In this document: positions 1-7,737 of the stretch, in pieces | Numbering within the stretch: the stretch's first letter is position 1 | Layout of the letters: every line of letters starts with the position of its first letter | Source: Nocardiopsis sp. YSL2 | Lineage (GTDB): Bacteria; Actinomycetota; Actinomycetes; Streptosporangiales; Streptosporangiaceae | NCBI RefSeq assembly: GCF_030555055.1 | Contig: NZ_JAMOAO010000001.1 | Span: 620,001 to 684,000, forward strand | DNA length: 64,000 bases | Reading direction: 5' to 3' | Program-made: the position numbers and the translations under genes | The notes under the pieces: model-generated | Databases searched by the model: none | Seen by the model: only the letters and a program-made list of their open reading frames with translations | Told to the model about the DNA's origin: nothing

Positions 1-1
1 G

Positions 2-514
2 GCGCTCAAGTCCCACCCGCAGATCAACGCGGTGATCGACAACGACTCGCACGAGGTGACCTACCACGCGGTGGAGAACCTCGGTGTGTCGGTCGACACC
101 GAGCGCGGCCTGCTCGTCCCGGTCGTCAAGGACGCCGGCGGACTGAACCTGGGGTCCCTCGCCAGGATGATCACCAAGCTGACCGACCAGGCGCACACCG
201 GCCTGCTCGGTCCGGACGACCTGAGCGGCGGCACGTTCACCATCGCCGACACCGGCAGTGTCGGCGCCCTGTTCGGCACGCCGATCATCAACACGCCGCA
301 GGTGGCCATCCTGGGCACCGGCGCGGTCGTCAAGCGCCCGGTCGTCGTCGAGGACGAGGCCATGGGCGGCGAGGTGATCGCGGTGCGGTCGATGGTCTAC
401 CTGTCGCTGGCCCACGACCACCGCCTGATCGACAACGCCGACGCCGGCCGCTTCCTCCAGGACGTCAAGGCGCGCCTGGAGGAGGGCGACTTCGAGCGCG
501 ACCTGGGTCTGTAG
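2..514 (+). CDS. sucB: 2-oxoacid dehydrogenase E2 acyltransferase, C-terminal part (likely SucB)
   Basis: This is the C-terminal catalytic domain of an E2 dihydrolipoyllysine acyltransferase, which moves an acyl group from lipoyl-lysine to CoA in the 2-oxoglutarate (or another 2-oxoacid) dehydrogenase complex. The lipoyl and subunit-binding domains lie outside the window; the frame is open from base 2. The family's active-site block is near the end as [13 protein letters not shown], with the catalytic His and Asp of HxxxDG present but the Gly replaced by Asn. SucB rather than another E2 is inferred from the downstream lipoate genes and from actinobacterial gene order; a fragment cannot settle the substrate. 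A strong hairpin terminator follows. Confidence 0.85.
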   Translation, partial: ALKSHPQINAVIDNDSHEVTYHAVENLGVSVDTERGLLVPVVKDAGGLNLGSLARMITKLTDQAHTGLLGPDDLSGGTFTIADTGSVGALFGTPIINTPQVAILGTGAVVKRPVVVEDEAMGGEVIAVRSMVYLSLAHDHRLIDNADAGRFLQDVKARLEEGDFERDLGL

Positions 515-529
515 CTCCTCCGACCCCGA

Positions 530-565
530 ACCGGGCCGGACGCCGTCGTCGGCGTCCGGCCCGGT
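530..565 (+). terminator. Intrinsic-type hairpin after sucB
   Basis: A perfect 14-bp GC stem (531-544 with 551-564) closes a 6-nt GTCGTC loop, and a flanking A-T pair extends it. It starts 15 nt after the sucB stop. There is no U tract, as is usual in actinomycetes. Confidence 0.8.
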
Positions 566-591
566 CGTGTGCGGGGCCACCCCGCCCCGAG

Positions 592-622
592 TTGACCTCA
601 AGCTACCTTGAGGTCCTACCGT
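592..622 (+). promoter_or_regulatory. SoxR-type operator inside a long-spacer promoter
   Basis: The 18-mer CCTCAAGCTACCTTGAGG (596-613) is a near-perfect dyad that, extended to 594-615, gives 9-bp arms. From memory it matches the SoxR box in front of E. coli soxS except in the central spacer. It sits between a TTGACC -35 (592-597) and a TACCGT -10 (617-622), a 19-nt spacing typical of promoters untwisted by MerR-family activators. The target is the FMN reductase gene starting at 652. No soxR gene is in the window. Confidence 0.8.
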
Positions 623-651
623 GGACCGGAAGGACGAGGACAAGGACGCAT

Positions 652-1227
652 ATGGACAACCTCCGGATCGCGGTCATCCTGGGCGCGAACCGCAACGGCC
701 GCACGGGCACCCTGGTCGGGAACTGGTTCCTGGAGCAGGTGGGCGACCACTCCGGCCTGGACGTCGACGTCCTGGACGTGGCGGACCTGGGGCCCGGCGA
801 CGGGCACGGGGCGCCGATGGCCGACTTCGGTTCCCGCGTGGCGGCCGCCGACGGGTTCGTCGTCGTCACCCCCGAGTACAACCACGGCTACCCGGGGCCG
901 TTGAAGAGCGCGATCGACTCCGCCCGCCGGGAGTGGTTCGGCAAGCCGGTGGGGTTCGTCTCCTACGGCGGGCGCTCCGGCGGCCTGCGGGCGGTGGAGC
1001 AGCTGCGGTCGGTCTTCTCCGAGCTGCACACGGCCACCCTGCGCGACACCGTGAGCTTCCACGACGCGCACCTGGCGTTCGGTCCGGACGGCCTCCCGGC
1101 GCAGGACATGGCGGAGGCCCGGATGGCGGTGCGTGTGCTCGTCGAGGAGCTGCGGTGGTGGGCGCTCGCCCTGCGCGAGGCGCGGGAGCGCCGCCCCTAT
1201 CCGGGCATCGAGTCCCTGGCACGATGA
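652..1227 (+). CDS. NADPH-dependent FMN reductase / NAD(P)H quinone reductase family
   Basis: A 191-residue flavodoxin-like reductase that probably reduces FMN or quinones with NADPH in the cytoplasm. The N-terminal strand and phosphate loop read AVILGANRNGRTG (about residues 6-18). The family signature TPEYNHGYPGPLKSAIDS follows in the middle, where P-E-Y-N contacts the flavin. The ATG at 652 is preferred because it starts directly at the first strand; an upstream in-frame start at 592 would lie on the promoter. The gene stands alone between two terminators behind a SoxR box, so induction by redox-cycling compounds is expected. Streptomyces SoxR regulons are known to include such reductases. 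Confidence 0.85.
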   Translation: MDNLRIAVILGANRNGRTGTLVGNWFLEQVGDHSGLDVDVLDVADLGPGDGHGAPMADFGSRVAAADGFVVVTPEYNHGYPGPLKSAIDSARREWFGKPVGFVSYGGRSGGLRAVEQLRSVFSELHTATLRDTVSFHDAHLAFGPDGLPAQDMAEARMAVRVLVEELRWWALALREARERRPYPGIESLAR

Positions 1228-1256
1228 ACGGGGCGGTGCCGATGGCACCGCCCCGT
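1228..1256 (+). terminator. Hairpin terminator after the FMN reductase gene
   Basis: A perfect 13-bp stem (1228-1240 with 1244-1256) with a GAT loop begins right after the stop codon. The remaining ~240 nt up to the next gene contain a short ACCTTCAAGGT palindrome near 1384-1394 and nothing else I can assign. Confidence 0.8.
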
Positions 1257-1498
1257 CCCTTACCCCACCAATCACCATCCCCTGATGATCCCCATCATCA
1301 AAGGTCTGTGGCCGGGCGCGCGCCCGTCGCAATGACGGCGCGTCGCCCACGGTAGCTCCGCGTTGACGCGGAGTCCCCCGTCCCACCTTCAAGGTAGAAG
1401 ACGGCGGCACCCCGCGCAGGCCTTTCGCCGAAAAAGCCGGAGAAAACTTGGCGGGTCCGCCCACCGCCGCGCACGCCGGGCGGGGTAGGTCAAGGTGC

Positions 1499-2431
1499 AT
1501 GAGAGTGGCGATCACCGGGGCCTCGGGCCTCATCGGCGGCGCGCTGTGCGCGGCCCTGCTCGACGGGGGCCACAGCGTCGTGCGCGTGGTGCGCCATCCG
1601 CCCAGGGGAAGCCGTGTGCCCTGCGTGGAAGAGGCGGAGTGGCGGCCGGAGCAGGGGCGCGTGGACACCGTGGCCCTGCACGAGGTCGACGCCGTGGTGC
1701 ACCTGGCCGGCGAGCCGGCCCACCGCGTCCCGTGGTCACGGCACCGGCGGGCCCAGATCCGCCGCAGCCGGGTCAGGGGCACGCGTGTCCTCTCCCGTGC
1801 CCTGGCGTCGATGGCCTGCCCTCCCCCGCGCCTGCTGTCGGCGTCGGGCGCGTACTACTACGGGGACACCGGCGGCGAGGTCGCCACCGAGGACAGCCCC
1901 GCGGGAACCGGCTTCCTCTCCGGGATGTGCCAGGCCTGGGAGGCGGCCACCGGTCCCGCCGAGGAGGCGGGGCTGTCGGTGGCGCACCTGCGCACCTCGG
2001 TGGTGCTGGACCGCTCGGGCGGGCTGCTCAGGACGCTGATCCCGCTGTACCGTGCCGGACTGGGCGGGCGCCTGGGGTCGGGCGCGCAGTACATGAGCTG
2101 GATCTCGCTGCGCGACCAGGTCGACGCGATCCTGTTCCTGCTCGAACGGCCGGAGATCACCGGGCCGGTGAACCTGTGCGCCCCCGAGCCGGTGAGCAAC
2201 GCCGCCTTCACCGAGGCGCTGGGGCGCGCGCTGGGCCGTCCGACCCTGGTCTCGCTCCCGGCCACCGCGCTGCGGGCGACGATGGGGGACCTGGCCGAGG
2301 AGTCGGCGCTGCTGGACCTGCGGGTGGTGCCCGAACGCCTGCTGGCCGCCGGGTATTCCTTTCGCCTGCCCACCATCGACAGTGCGCTTTCCGACATCCT
2401 GGCCAGACCCGCACCCCGATCCGGGGCGTAA
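1499..2431 (+). CDS. TIGR01777-type NAD(P)-dependent epimerase/SDR protein
   Basis: A 310-residue extended short-chain dehydrogenase/reductase of the TIGR01777 (YfcH-like) family. The Rossmann nucleotide loop TGASGLIGGAL is at residues 6-16, and the family's VVHLAGEP strand lies near residue 65. The typical C-terminal DUF1731-like segment (LPATALRATMGDLAEE) is present. The substrate of this family is unknown. The ATG at 1499 is chosen because the conserved MRVAITGA start follows it; an in-frame start at 1448 would add a low-complexity tail. Its stop is 9 nt before the lipB start, so the two genes are probably co-transcribed, an arrangement seen in other actinomycetes. Confidence 0.8.
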   Translation: MRVAITGASGLIGGALCAALLDGGHSVVRVVRHPPRGSRVPCVEEAEWRPEQGRVDTVALHEVDAVVHLAGEPAHRVPWSRHRRAQIRRSRVRGTRVLSRALASMACPPPRLLSASGAYYYGDTGGEVATEDSPAGTGFLSGMCQAWEAATGPAEEAGLSVAHLRTSVVLDRSGGLLRTLIPLYRAGLGGRLGSGAQYMSWISLRDQVDAILFLLERPEITGPVNLCAPEPVSNAAFTEALGRALGRPTLVSLPATALRATMGDLAEESALLDLRVVPERLLAAGYSFRLPTIDSALSDILARPAPRSGA

Positions 2432-2440
2432 GGTGTGTGT

Positions 2441-3139
2441 GTGAGTGATCTCGTTTACGCATGGCTGGGCGACAGCCCCGTCCCCTATCACGAGGGCTGG
2501 GACCTGCAGAAGCGGCTCCACGAGCGCCGCGTCGCCGACGAAGTGGCCGACACGGTCCTGCTCCTCGAACACGAACCCGTGTACACGGCGGGCAAGCGCA
2601 CCGGGAGGTGGGATCGTCCCACCTCCGACCCGGGCGCTCCGGTCGTGGACATCGACCGGGGCGGGAAGATCACCTGGCACGGGCCGGGTCAGCTCACGGT
2701 GTACCCCATCGTGAAGTTGCCCGACCCGATCGACGTGATCGCCTACGTGCGCATGCTGGAGGAGGCGATCCTCCGCACGATCGCGGAGTACGGCCTGACC
2801 GGCAGGCGCGTCGAGGGCCGTACGGGCGTGTGGCTGGACGCCGATCCCGAGCGCGGGCTCATCGAGCGCAAGGTCGCCGCGATCGGCTGCCGGATCGCCC
2901 GCGGGGTCGGTATGCACGGACTCGCGTTGAACTGCGATAATGATCTGACGTGGTACGACCGGATCGTCCCCTGCGGGATCTCCGACGCCGGCGTCACCAC
3001 CATCTCGGCCGAGCTGGGCCGCCCGGTGACCGTCGCCGACGTGCGCCCGCGCGTGGAACGCCACCTGGCCGACGTCCTCGGCGCGACGGAGTACGGCCAC
3101 ACCGACGGCACGGCGCTGCTCGCCGGTGCCGCCGCCTGA
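2441..3139 (+). CDS. lipB: Lipoyl(octanoyl) transferase LipB
   Basis: LipB transfers octanoate from octanoyl-ACP to a lysine of E2 and glycine-cleavage H proteins, the first step of lipoate synthesis. The 232-residue protein carries the family motif [12 protein letters not shown], the lysine region [17 protein letters not shown] and the catalytic cysteine in VPCGISD, at the usual spacing. GTG at 2441 is preferred over GTG at 2435 because an AAGG element (2430-2433) lies 7 nt upstream of 2441 but abuts 2435. It is followed by lipA, which inserts the two sulfurs, and it lies near the E2 gene whose product is a substrate. Confidence 0.95.
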   Translation: MSDLVYAWLGDSPVPYHEGWDLQKRLHERRVADEVADTVLLLEHEPVYTAGKRTGRWDRPTSDPGAPVVDIDRGGKITWHGPGQLTVYPIVKLPDPIDVIAYVRMLEEAILRTIAEYGLTGRRVEGRTGVWLDADPERGLIERKVAAIGCRIARGVGMHGLALNCDNDLTWYDRIVPCGISDAGVTTISAELGRPVTVADVRPRVERHLADVLGATEYGHTDGTALLAGAAA

Positions 3140-3207
3140 GGATGACACAGCCCCCACAAGGGGCAGAGGGTCCCCGCACACGGGGCACAGAAGGGAACGG
3201 GTTCACG

Positions 3208-4161
3208 TTGACCATCGCTCCTGAGGGCCGCAAGCTGCTGCGCGTGGAGGCGCGCAACAGCGAGACCCCCATCGAGAAGAAGCCGCCGTGGATCAAGATC
3301 AAGGCGCACATGGGGCCCGAGTACACCGAGCTCCATTCCCTGGTCAAGAGCGAGGGCCTGCACACGGTGTGCCAGGAGGCCGGATGTCCCAACATCTACG
3401 AGTGCTGGGAGGACCGCGAGGCCACGTTCCTCATCGGCGGTGACCAGTGCACCCGGCGCTGCGACTTCTGCCAGATCGCCACCGGCAAGCCCACCGCGCT
3501 GGACCGCATGGAGCCGACCAAGGTCGCCACCTCCGTCAAGAAGATGGAGCTGCGCTACGCGACCGTCACCGGCGTGGCGCGCGACGACCTGGAGGACGGC
3601 GGGGCCTGGCTCTACGCCGAGACGGTCCGCAAGATCCACGAGCTCAACCCGGACACCGGCGTCGAGCTGCTGATCCCCGACTTCAACGCCGACCCCGACC
3701 AGCTGGCCGAGGTCTTCGGGTCCCGCCCCGAGGTGCTCGCGCACAACGTCGAGACGGTGCCGCGGATCTTCAAGCGCATCCGCCCCGGGTTCCGTTACGA
3801 GCGCTCCCTGGACGTCATCACCCAGGCGCGCGCCGACGACCTGGTGACCAAGTCGAACCTGATCCTGGGCATGGGCGAGACCCGTGAGGAGATCAGCCAG
3901 GCGATGCGCGACCTCCACGAGGCCGGCTGCGACCTGCTGACCATCACCCAGTACCTGCGCCCCTCCAAGCTGCACCACCCGATCGACCGCTGGGTGAAGC
4001 CGGAGGAGTTCGTGGAGCTGGGCGAGGAGGCCGAGGAGATCGGCTTCGCCGGGGTCATGTCCGGCCCGCTGGTGCGCTCCTCCTACCGCGCCGGGCGCCT
4101 GTACAAGCAGGCGCGCGAGAAGCGGGACGCCGAGCTGGCCGCCGCCAAGAACGAGGCATAA
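3208..4161 (+). CDS. lipA: Lipoyl synthase LipA (radical SAM)
   Basis: LipA is a radical-SAM enzyme that inserts two sulfur atoms into protein-bound octanoyl groups. Both cluster motifs are visible: the auxiliary-cluster cysteines in [13 protein letters not shown] (CX4CX5C) and the radical-SAM triad CTRRCDFC (CX3CX2C). The C-terminal RSSYRAG that supplies the serine ligand is also present. The TTG at 3208 gives 317 residues, a normal length, and is preceded by AGAAGGGA. An in-frame ATG at 3142 would add 22 residues, but its GAGG element directly abuts it. The gap to lipB is 68 nt, consistent with a lipB-lipA operon. Confidence 0.95.
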   Translation: MTIAPEGRKLLRVEARNSETPIEKKPPWIKIKAHMGPEYTELHSLVKSEGLHTVCQEAGCPNIYECWEDREATFLIGGDQCTRRCDFCQIATGKPTALDRMEPTKVATSVKKMELRYATVTGVARDDLEDGGAWLYAETVRKIHELNPDTGVELLIPDFNADPDQLAEVFGSRPEVLAHNVETVPRIFKRIRPGFRYERSLDVITQARADDLVTKSNLILGMGETREEISQAMRDLHEAGCDLLTITQYLRPSKLHHPIDRWVKPEEFVELGEEAEEIGFAGVMSGPLVRSSYRAGRLYKQAREKRDAELAAAKNEA

Positions 4162-4184
4162 CGGGCAATCCGCCCGAGTCGTAA

Positions 4185-4225
4185 CCAAGCTGGAACGGTG
4201 GCCTCCGGGCCACCGTTCCGCTTGG
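4185..4225 (+). terminator. Long hairpin terminator after lipA
   Basis: An outer CCAAGC/GCTTGG helix stacks on a 12-bp stem (4192-4203 with 4208-4219) with a TCCG loop; one T bulges at 4191. It lies 23 nt after the lipA stop. Confidence 0.8.
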
Positions 4226-4375
4226 GCGGACCGTTCCGCCTATCCTGGTGGGAGAGGCGCCCAGCTGGTGGCGCCGGAAGGCGCCGCACCAGGTCGACCG
4301 CGAAGAGGAGGCAAGGCAGCCCAGGGAATCCGTTCCCCGCCGACCCCGGGTCGGCGCGCGCTGCCTGAGAGCACG

Positions 4376-5095
4376 ATGGCGAAAAAGCCCAGTTCCCAGA
4401 CGACGTCCGGCAAGGACGGGGCCGAGAAGCAGCCTGGCCGGCTCAAGCAGATCGGCATGGTCGCCAAGGTCGTCCACCAGCAGAGTCCCAAGAGCATCCC
4501 GCTGGCCGCCGCCGTCGCGGTGGTCATCCTCGCCGTCGCCGTCGCCGTCGGGATCTGGACCGGCTCGTGGATCATCTGGACGCTCACCGGTATCCCGCTG
4601 GCCTTCCTGGTCGGTTTCATCATCTTCACCCGCTCGGCGCAGCGCGTGCAGTACAAGATGCTGGACGGCCGCCTGGGCGCGGGTATGGCGATCCTGGAGA
4701 ACATGCGCGGCAACTGGGTCGTCGAGCCCGGTGTGGCCGCCAACAAGCAGATGGACGTCGTGCACCGCGTGGTGGGCCGTCCGGGCGTGGTGCTCGTCGG
4801 CGAGGGCGACCCCGGCCGCCTGCGGGGGCTGATCGCGGCCGAGAAGAAGCGCGTCTCGCGCGTGGCGATGGACACGCCCATCTACGACTTCAAGGTCGGC
4901 AACGGCGAGGACCAGGTGCCGGTCTCCAAGCTCCAGCGGGCGCTGGTCAAGCTGCCCCGGAACCTGGACAAGTCCGGAACGGCCGAGCTGAACTACCGGC
5001 TCAAGGCGCTTCCCGCCGCGATGCAGATGCCCAAGGGCCCGGTCCCCAAGGGCGCGAAGATGCCCAAGGGCATGCGCGGCAAGATGGGCGGCTAG
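4376..5095 (+). CDS. DUF4191 family membrane protein
   Basis: A 239-residue actinobacterial protein of unknown function that I place in DUF4191. A charged N-terminus is followed by two adjacent membrane segments (about residues 41-62 and 66-87). The cytoplasmic C-terminal part includes RSAQRVQYKMLDGRLGAG and ends in repeated MPKG/PKGAKMPKG basic turns. The ATG at 4376 is chosen because the lysine-rich MAKKP start is typical. The gene commonly sits beside lipA in actinomycetes, but here the lipA terminator and a possible TATCCT -10 near 4240 suggest its own promoter. Confidence 0.8.
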   Translation: MAKKPSSQTTSGKDGAEKQPGRLKQIGMVAKVVHQQSPKSIPLAAAVAVVILAVAVAVGIWTGSWIIWTLTGIPLAFLVGFIIFTRSAQRVQYKMLDGRLGAGMAILENMRGNWVVEPGVAANKQMDVVHRVVGRPGVVLVGEGDPGRLRGLIAAEKKRVSRVAMDTPIYDFKVGNGEDQVPVSKLQRALVKLPRNLDKSGTAELNYRLKALPAAMQMPKGPVPKGAKMPKGMRGKMGG

Positions 5096-5107
5096 CCGCC
5101 TCCGCGA

Positions 5108-5152
5108 ACGCCGAAGGGGGCCGTCCCGCACCGGGACGGCCCCCTTCGGCGT
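5108..5152. terminator. Bidirectional terminator between convergent genes
   Basis: A perfect 21-bp inverted repeat (5108-5128 with 5132-5152) with a 3-nt loop lies between the DUF4191 stop and the stop of the converging XRE gene. It can serve both strands. Confidence 0.85.
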
Positions 5153-5155
5153 CTG

Positions 5156-5383
5156 TCACTCCCCTTCCTCGTAGTCGAGGAGGTCACCGGGCTTGCAGTC
5201 CAGTTCTCGGCACAGCGCGGCCAGGGTGGAGAAGCGGATCGCGCGGGCGCGGCCGTTCTTGAGCACCGACAGGTTGACGACGGTGACGCCCACCCGCTGG
5301 GCCAGCTCGGTGAGGGTGATCCCCCGTTCGGCGAGCACCTTGTCCAGGTGGACCCGGATGCCCGCGGCCTCCTCCGGCGGCAT
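5156..5383 (-). CDS. Small XRE-family (YozG/HTH_26-like) regulator
   Basis: A 75-residue helix-turn-helix protein consisting almost only of the DNA-binding domain, with LTELAQRVGVTVVNLSVLKNG forming helices 2 and 3. It ends LDCKPGDLLDYEEGE, the usual tail of the small Cro/C1-like regulators that accompany DUF2975 proteins. Its ATG overlaps the stop of the upstream DUF2975 gene as TGATG, so translation is probably coupled. The likely target is the CGATA-repeat operator upstream of the pair (6043-6077), which would make it autoregulatory; this is inferred from position. Confidence 0.85.
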   Translation of the reverse strand: MPPEEAAGIRVHLDKVLAERGITLTELAQRVGVTVVNLSVLKNGRARAIRFSTLAALCRELDCKPGDLLDYEEGE

Positions 5384-6030
5384 CAGACCAGCCCTTCGAC
5401 GTCCGCGCGCAGGGCCGTGCCCCGGCGGAACACCTCGGCCAGCGCCGCCAGGAGGAAGCCGGTGAGGACGAGGGGCAGCGAGATCCCTCCCTCGCCGAAG
5501 ACGACGAAGGAGAAGGCGATCTCGTCGGACTCCAGCGCCCGGCCCCGCAGGACGTTCTCGCACACCGCGGCGACCGTCGGCACCACCACGGAACCGATCA
5601 GCACGGTCAGCGCGATGACGTAGACCCGGCGCGCGTTGGCGGGGACGAAGGGGTCTCCGGCTCCCAGGCCGCGGACCAGGCTCCAGACCATCAGGAGCAC
5701 CAGCAGGGTGGCGGAGACGCCGAGCAGACCGGGTGCCGCGATCAGGAAGCGTTCCCAGGCCGTGGGATCGTGGAACTCGATCACCATCCGCCCGGTGTCG
5801 GTGACCGTCACGTCCTGCGCGCTCGTCGGTGCCTCGGTGCGGGGCTCGGGGACGCCGTCCGGCCTGGTGGCGGTGACGGCGCCGGAAGACGTCCCGCTGC
5901 CGATGCCGAGCGCGACCCACAGCAGCTGGGCGGTTGCGCCCAGGACGGAGAGCCCGATGCCGAGCACCAGGATGAGGTGGGTGGCGAGGGTGTCGGCCCT
6001 GGACCAGCGGAGCGTGGGCAGTGCGCGCAC
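5383..6030 (-). CDS. DUF2975 family membrane protein
   Basis: A 215-residue protein with four predicted membrane helices (about residues 15-43, 96-118, 136-160 and 178-200). The loop after helix 2, RGLGAGDPFVPANARRVYVIA, is the family hallmark (G-x-P-F-x-x-x-N-x-x-R). A periplasmic loop of about 50 residues between helices 1 and 2 is rich in Thr, Glu and Pro. The function is unknown; in many bacteria it is encoded with a small XRE protein, as here. It probably is the first gene of a two-gene operon controlled from the AT-rich dyad just upstream. Confidence 0.8.
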   Translation of the reverse strand: MRALPTLRWSRADTLATHLILVLGIGLSVLGATAQLLWVALGIGSGTSSGAVTATRPDGVPEPRTEAPTSAQDVTVTDTGRMVIEFHDPTAWERFLIAAPGLLGVSATLLVLLMVWSLVRGLGAGDPFVPANARRVYVIALTVLIGSVVVPTVAAVCENVLRGRALESDEIAFSFVVFGEGGISLPLVLTGFLLAALAEVFRRGTALRADVEGLV

Positions 6031-6042
6031 GAAGACCTCTCT

Positions 6043-6077
6043 CTTATCGTTTCTCGATAATAACGATAAACGATAAG
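6043..6077 (-). promoter_or_regulatory. CGATA-repeat operator/promoter of the DUF2975-XRE pair
   Basis: In a very GC-rich context this AT-rich patch holds the outer inverted repeat CTTATCGTTT (6043-6052) / AAACGATAAG (6068-6077). It also holds an inner TATCG-N5-CGATA dyad (6046-6059) and three CGATA copies. It begins 13 nt upstream of the DUF2975 start. The most likely ligand is the small XRE protein encoded by the same operon. Confidence 0.6.
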
Positions 6078-6166
6078 TTCAGACGTGTCATCCCGCTCCC
6101 CAGACACGGCGAGGGCCCCGTGCGCTCCGGGCGGCGCGTACCGGGCCCGGCGCCTCGCTCGCAGGA

Positions 6167-7579
6167 TCAGCCGCAGGTGACCTCGTCCTCGGCCGCGGTA
6201 CTGGTGTCCAGCCCGCCCAGGGCGCCGTCGTCGCCCTCACCGCCGTCCGATCCGCCGCCCAGGCCCACGACCGGCCCCCAGTCCGCGGCGCCCATCACCA
6301 GTTCCAGGCCGCCCTCCAGGTCCGGCACCTCCTCGGTCACCGCAGCGGTCAGCGCGGAGGCGAGCAGTTCGGCCTCGGCCTCCTGGCCGGGGCCGTGGTA
6401 GACCGTGGTCGCCTCGGGGAACCGCGTCTCGGGGTTGCCCGTGCCGGTCACGGTGAAGCCCTCCTGGGCCAGGAGCGGCTCGACCTGCGCCGCCAGACCG
6501 GTCTGGCCCGTCCCGTTGAGGATCCGCACGGAAACATCCGAGGGCTCGACCGGAGCCTCGGACTCCTCCTCGGACCCGCCGTCCTCGTCCTCCCCCTCGT
6601 CCTCCGCCTGGACCTCGCCGGCCGCGACGGCGGCGAGCAGGTCCTGCGCCGCGGGCTCCTTGAAGGCCAACTTGTTGTCATCGGCCGGGTGCTCCACGAC
6701 CGGCACCGTCACCATGGTCATCTGTTCGAGGTCGACCTCGCGCACGGCCACGGCCAACTCGCGCATCTTGTCCACGGTGAGGCCGTCGTCGGTCACGAGG
6801 CTGTCGGTGACCGCGTCGATGAAGCTGTAGAGCGTGGTGGGGCTGGAGAGGATGTCCCCGCTGGTGACCTCGCGCATGATGGCGCCCATGAGCCGCTGCT
6901 GGTTCTCGATACGGTTCAGGTCGCTGCCGAACTCGGTACTGGCCCGCGAGCGGGCCAGGCCGAGCGCCTGCTCGCCGGTCAGCCGCTGTTCGCCGGCCTC
7001 CAGTGTCAGGTGGGCCTTGGGGTCGTTCACCGGCTCGGGCACGCACATCTCCACGCCGCCGATGGTCTCCACGATGGCCTCGAAGCCCGCGAAGTCCACG
7101 GCCACGATGTGCTCCAGGTGCACGCCCGTGATGGTCTCCACGGCGTTGCCCTGGCAGTCCATACCGCCGTAGAACATGGCGTGGTTGAGCTGGTCCGAGC
7201 CGCCCGCCCAGCCCGGGTAGTCGCCCACCGGGTCACAGGCGGGCAGGTCGACGATGAGGTCGCGTGGCAGGTTGACCATCGTGACGCCGCCGTTGTCCGC
7301 GTCGATGCTGACGATCACGAGGACGTCGGGACGGATGCCGTTCTCCTCGCTGAACTGCGCCTCGTCCCCGGCACGCTCGTCGGTCCCCAACAGCAGGATG
7401 TTGTGCAGCCCCTCCACCTCGGGAGGCCGGTCGCCCCAGCCGTCGGGGTCCACGGTCTCGGTCTCGACGCTCAGGGCATCGTTGTACATGCCGTATCCGG
7501 TCAGGCAGGCGGCGATCACCACACCGGTCGCTCCGCACGCCGACCACTGGCCCAGGCTCAGACGTCTGCGCGCGGGCAT
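6167..7579 (-). CDS. LytR-CpsA-Psr (LCP) family cell-wall glycopolymer ligase, copy 1
   Basis: A 470-residue membrane-anchored protein that by family should transfer lipid-linked glycopolymers onto peptidoglycan outside the cell. One N-terminal helix (about 10-30) is followed by the LCP domain with LLLGTDERAGD, NLPRDLIVDLP, RSRASTEFGSDLNRIENQQ and the usual Asp/Arg residues. An acidic linker of Glu and Asp near 325-350 and a C-terminal LytR_C domain (DVSVRILNGTGQTGLAAQV onward) complete it. ATG at 7579 fits the basic MPARRR start; a TTG five codons upstream is possible. Its paralogue of identical length lies immediately upstream at 7738-9150. Confidence 0.9.
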   Translation of the reverse strand: MPARRRLSLGQWSACGATGVVIAACLTGYGMYNDALSVETETVDPDGWGDRPPEVEGLHNILLLGTDERAGDEAQFSEENGIRPDVLVIVSIDADNGGVTMVNLPRDLIVDLPACDPVGDYPGWAGGSDQLNHAMFYGGMDCQGNAVETITGVHLEHIVAVDFAGFEAIVETIGGVEMCVPEPVNDPKAHLTLEAGEQRLTGEQALGLARSRASTEFGSDLNRIENQQRLMGAIMREVTSGDILSSPTTLYSFIDAVTDSLVTDDGLTVDKMRELAVAVREVDLEQMTMVTVPVVEHPADDNKLAFKEPAAQDLLAAVAAGEVQAEDEGEDEDGGSEEESEAPVEPSDVSVRILNGTGQTGLAAQVEPLLAQEGFTVTGTGNPETRFPEATTVYHGPGQEAEAELLASALTAAVTEEVPDLEGGLELVMGAADWGPVVGLGGGSDGGEGDDGALGGLDTSTAAEDEVTCG

Positions 7580-7670
7580 CTTCCTACGGGACAACGGGGC
7601 ACCTGCGATCCGATCCGGGGGCGGGGCGGGATCCGTCCGAAATGGGAGATAACGGCACGAACACAACGGG

Positions 7671-7679
7671 CGGATGCTA
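7671..7679 (-). promoter_or_regulatory. CGGATGCTA element upstream of LCP copy 1
   Basis: CGGATGCTA (minus strand TAGCATCCG, giving a TAGCAT -10 candidate) lies 92 nt upstream of the start at 7579. The same nonamer occurs at 9259-9267, 109 nt upstream of the second LCP gene. The shared element suggests parallel control by one sigma factor or regulator. Confidence 0.4.
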
Positions 7680-7737
7680 CCCGAACACGACACCCGGGGC
7701 CAGACCGCGACCGGCGCCCCCGGTCAGGGACCCGCGT

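Noticed and set aside
1384..1394. Second MerR-type operator ACCTTCAAGGT
   Set aside because: Five-base arms with a one-base spacer and no suitable -35/-10 context; likely chance.
2950..3207. N-terminal extension of LipA from the open frame starting at 2950
   Set aside because: It overlaps lipB and its translation is low-complexity; the LipA family starts near the TTG at 3208.
6109..6155. Terminator after the first LCP gene
   Set aside because: The arms around GCGAGGGCCC and GGGCCC-CCTCGC pair only with several interruptions.
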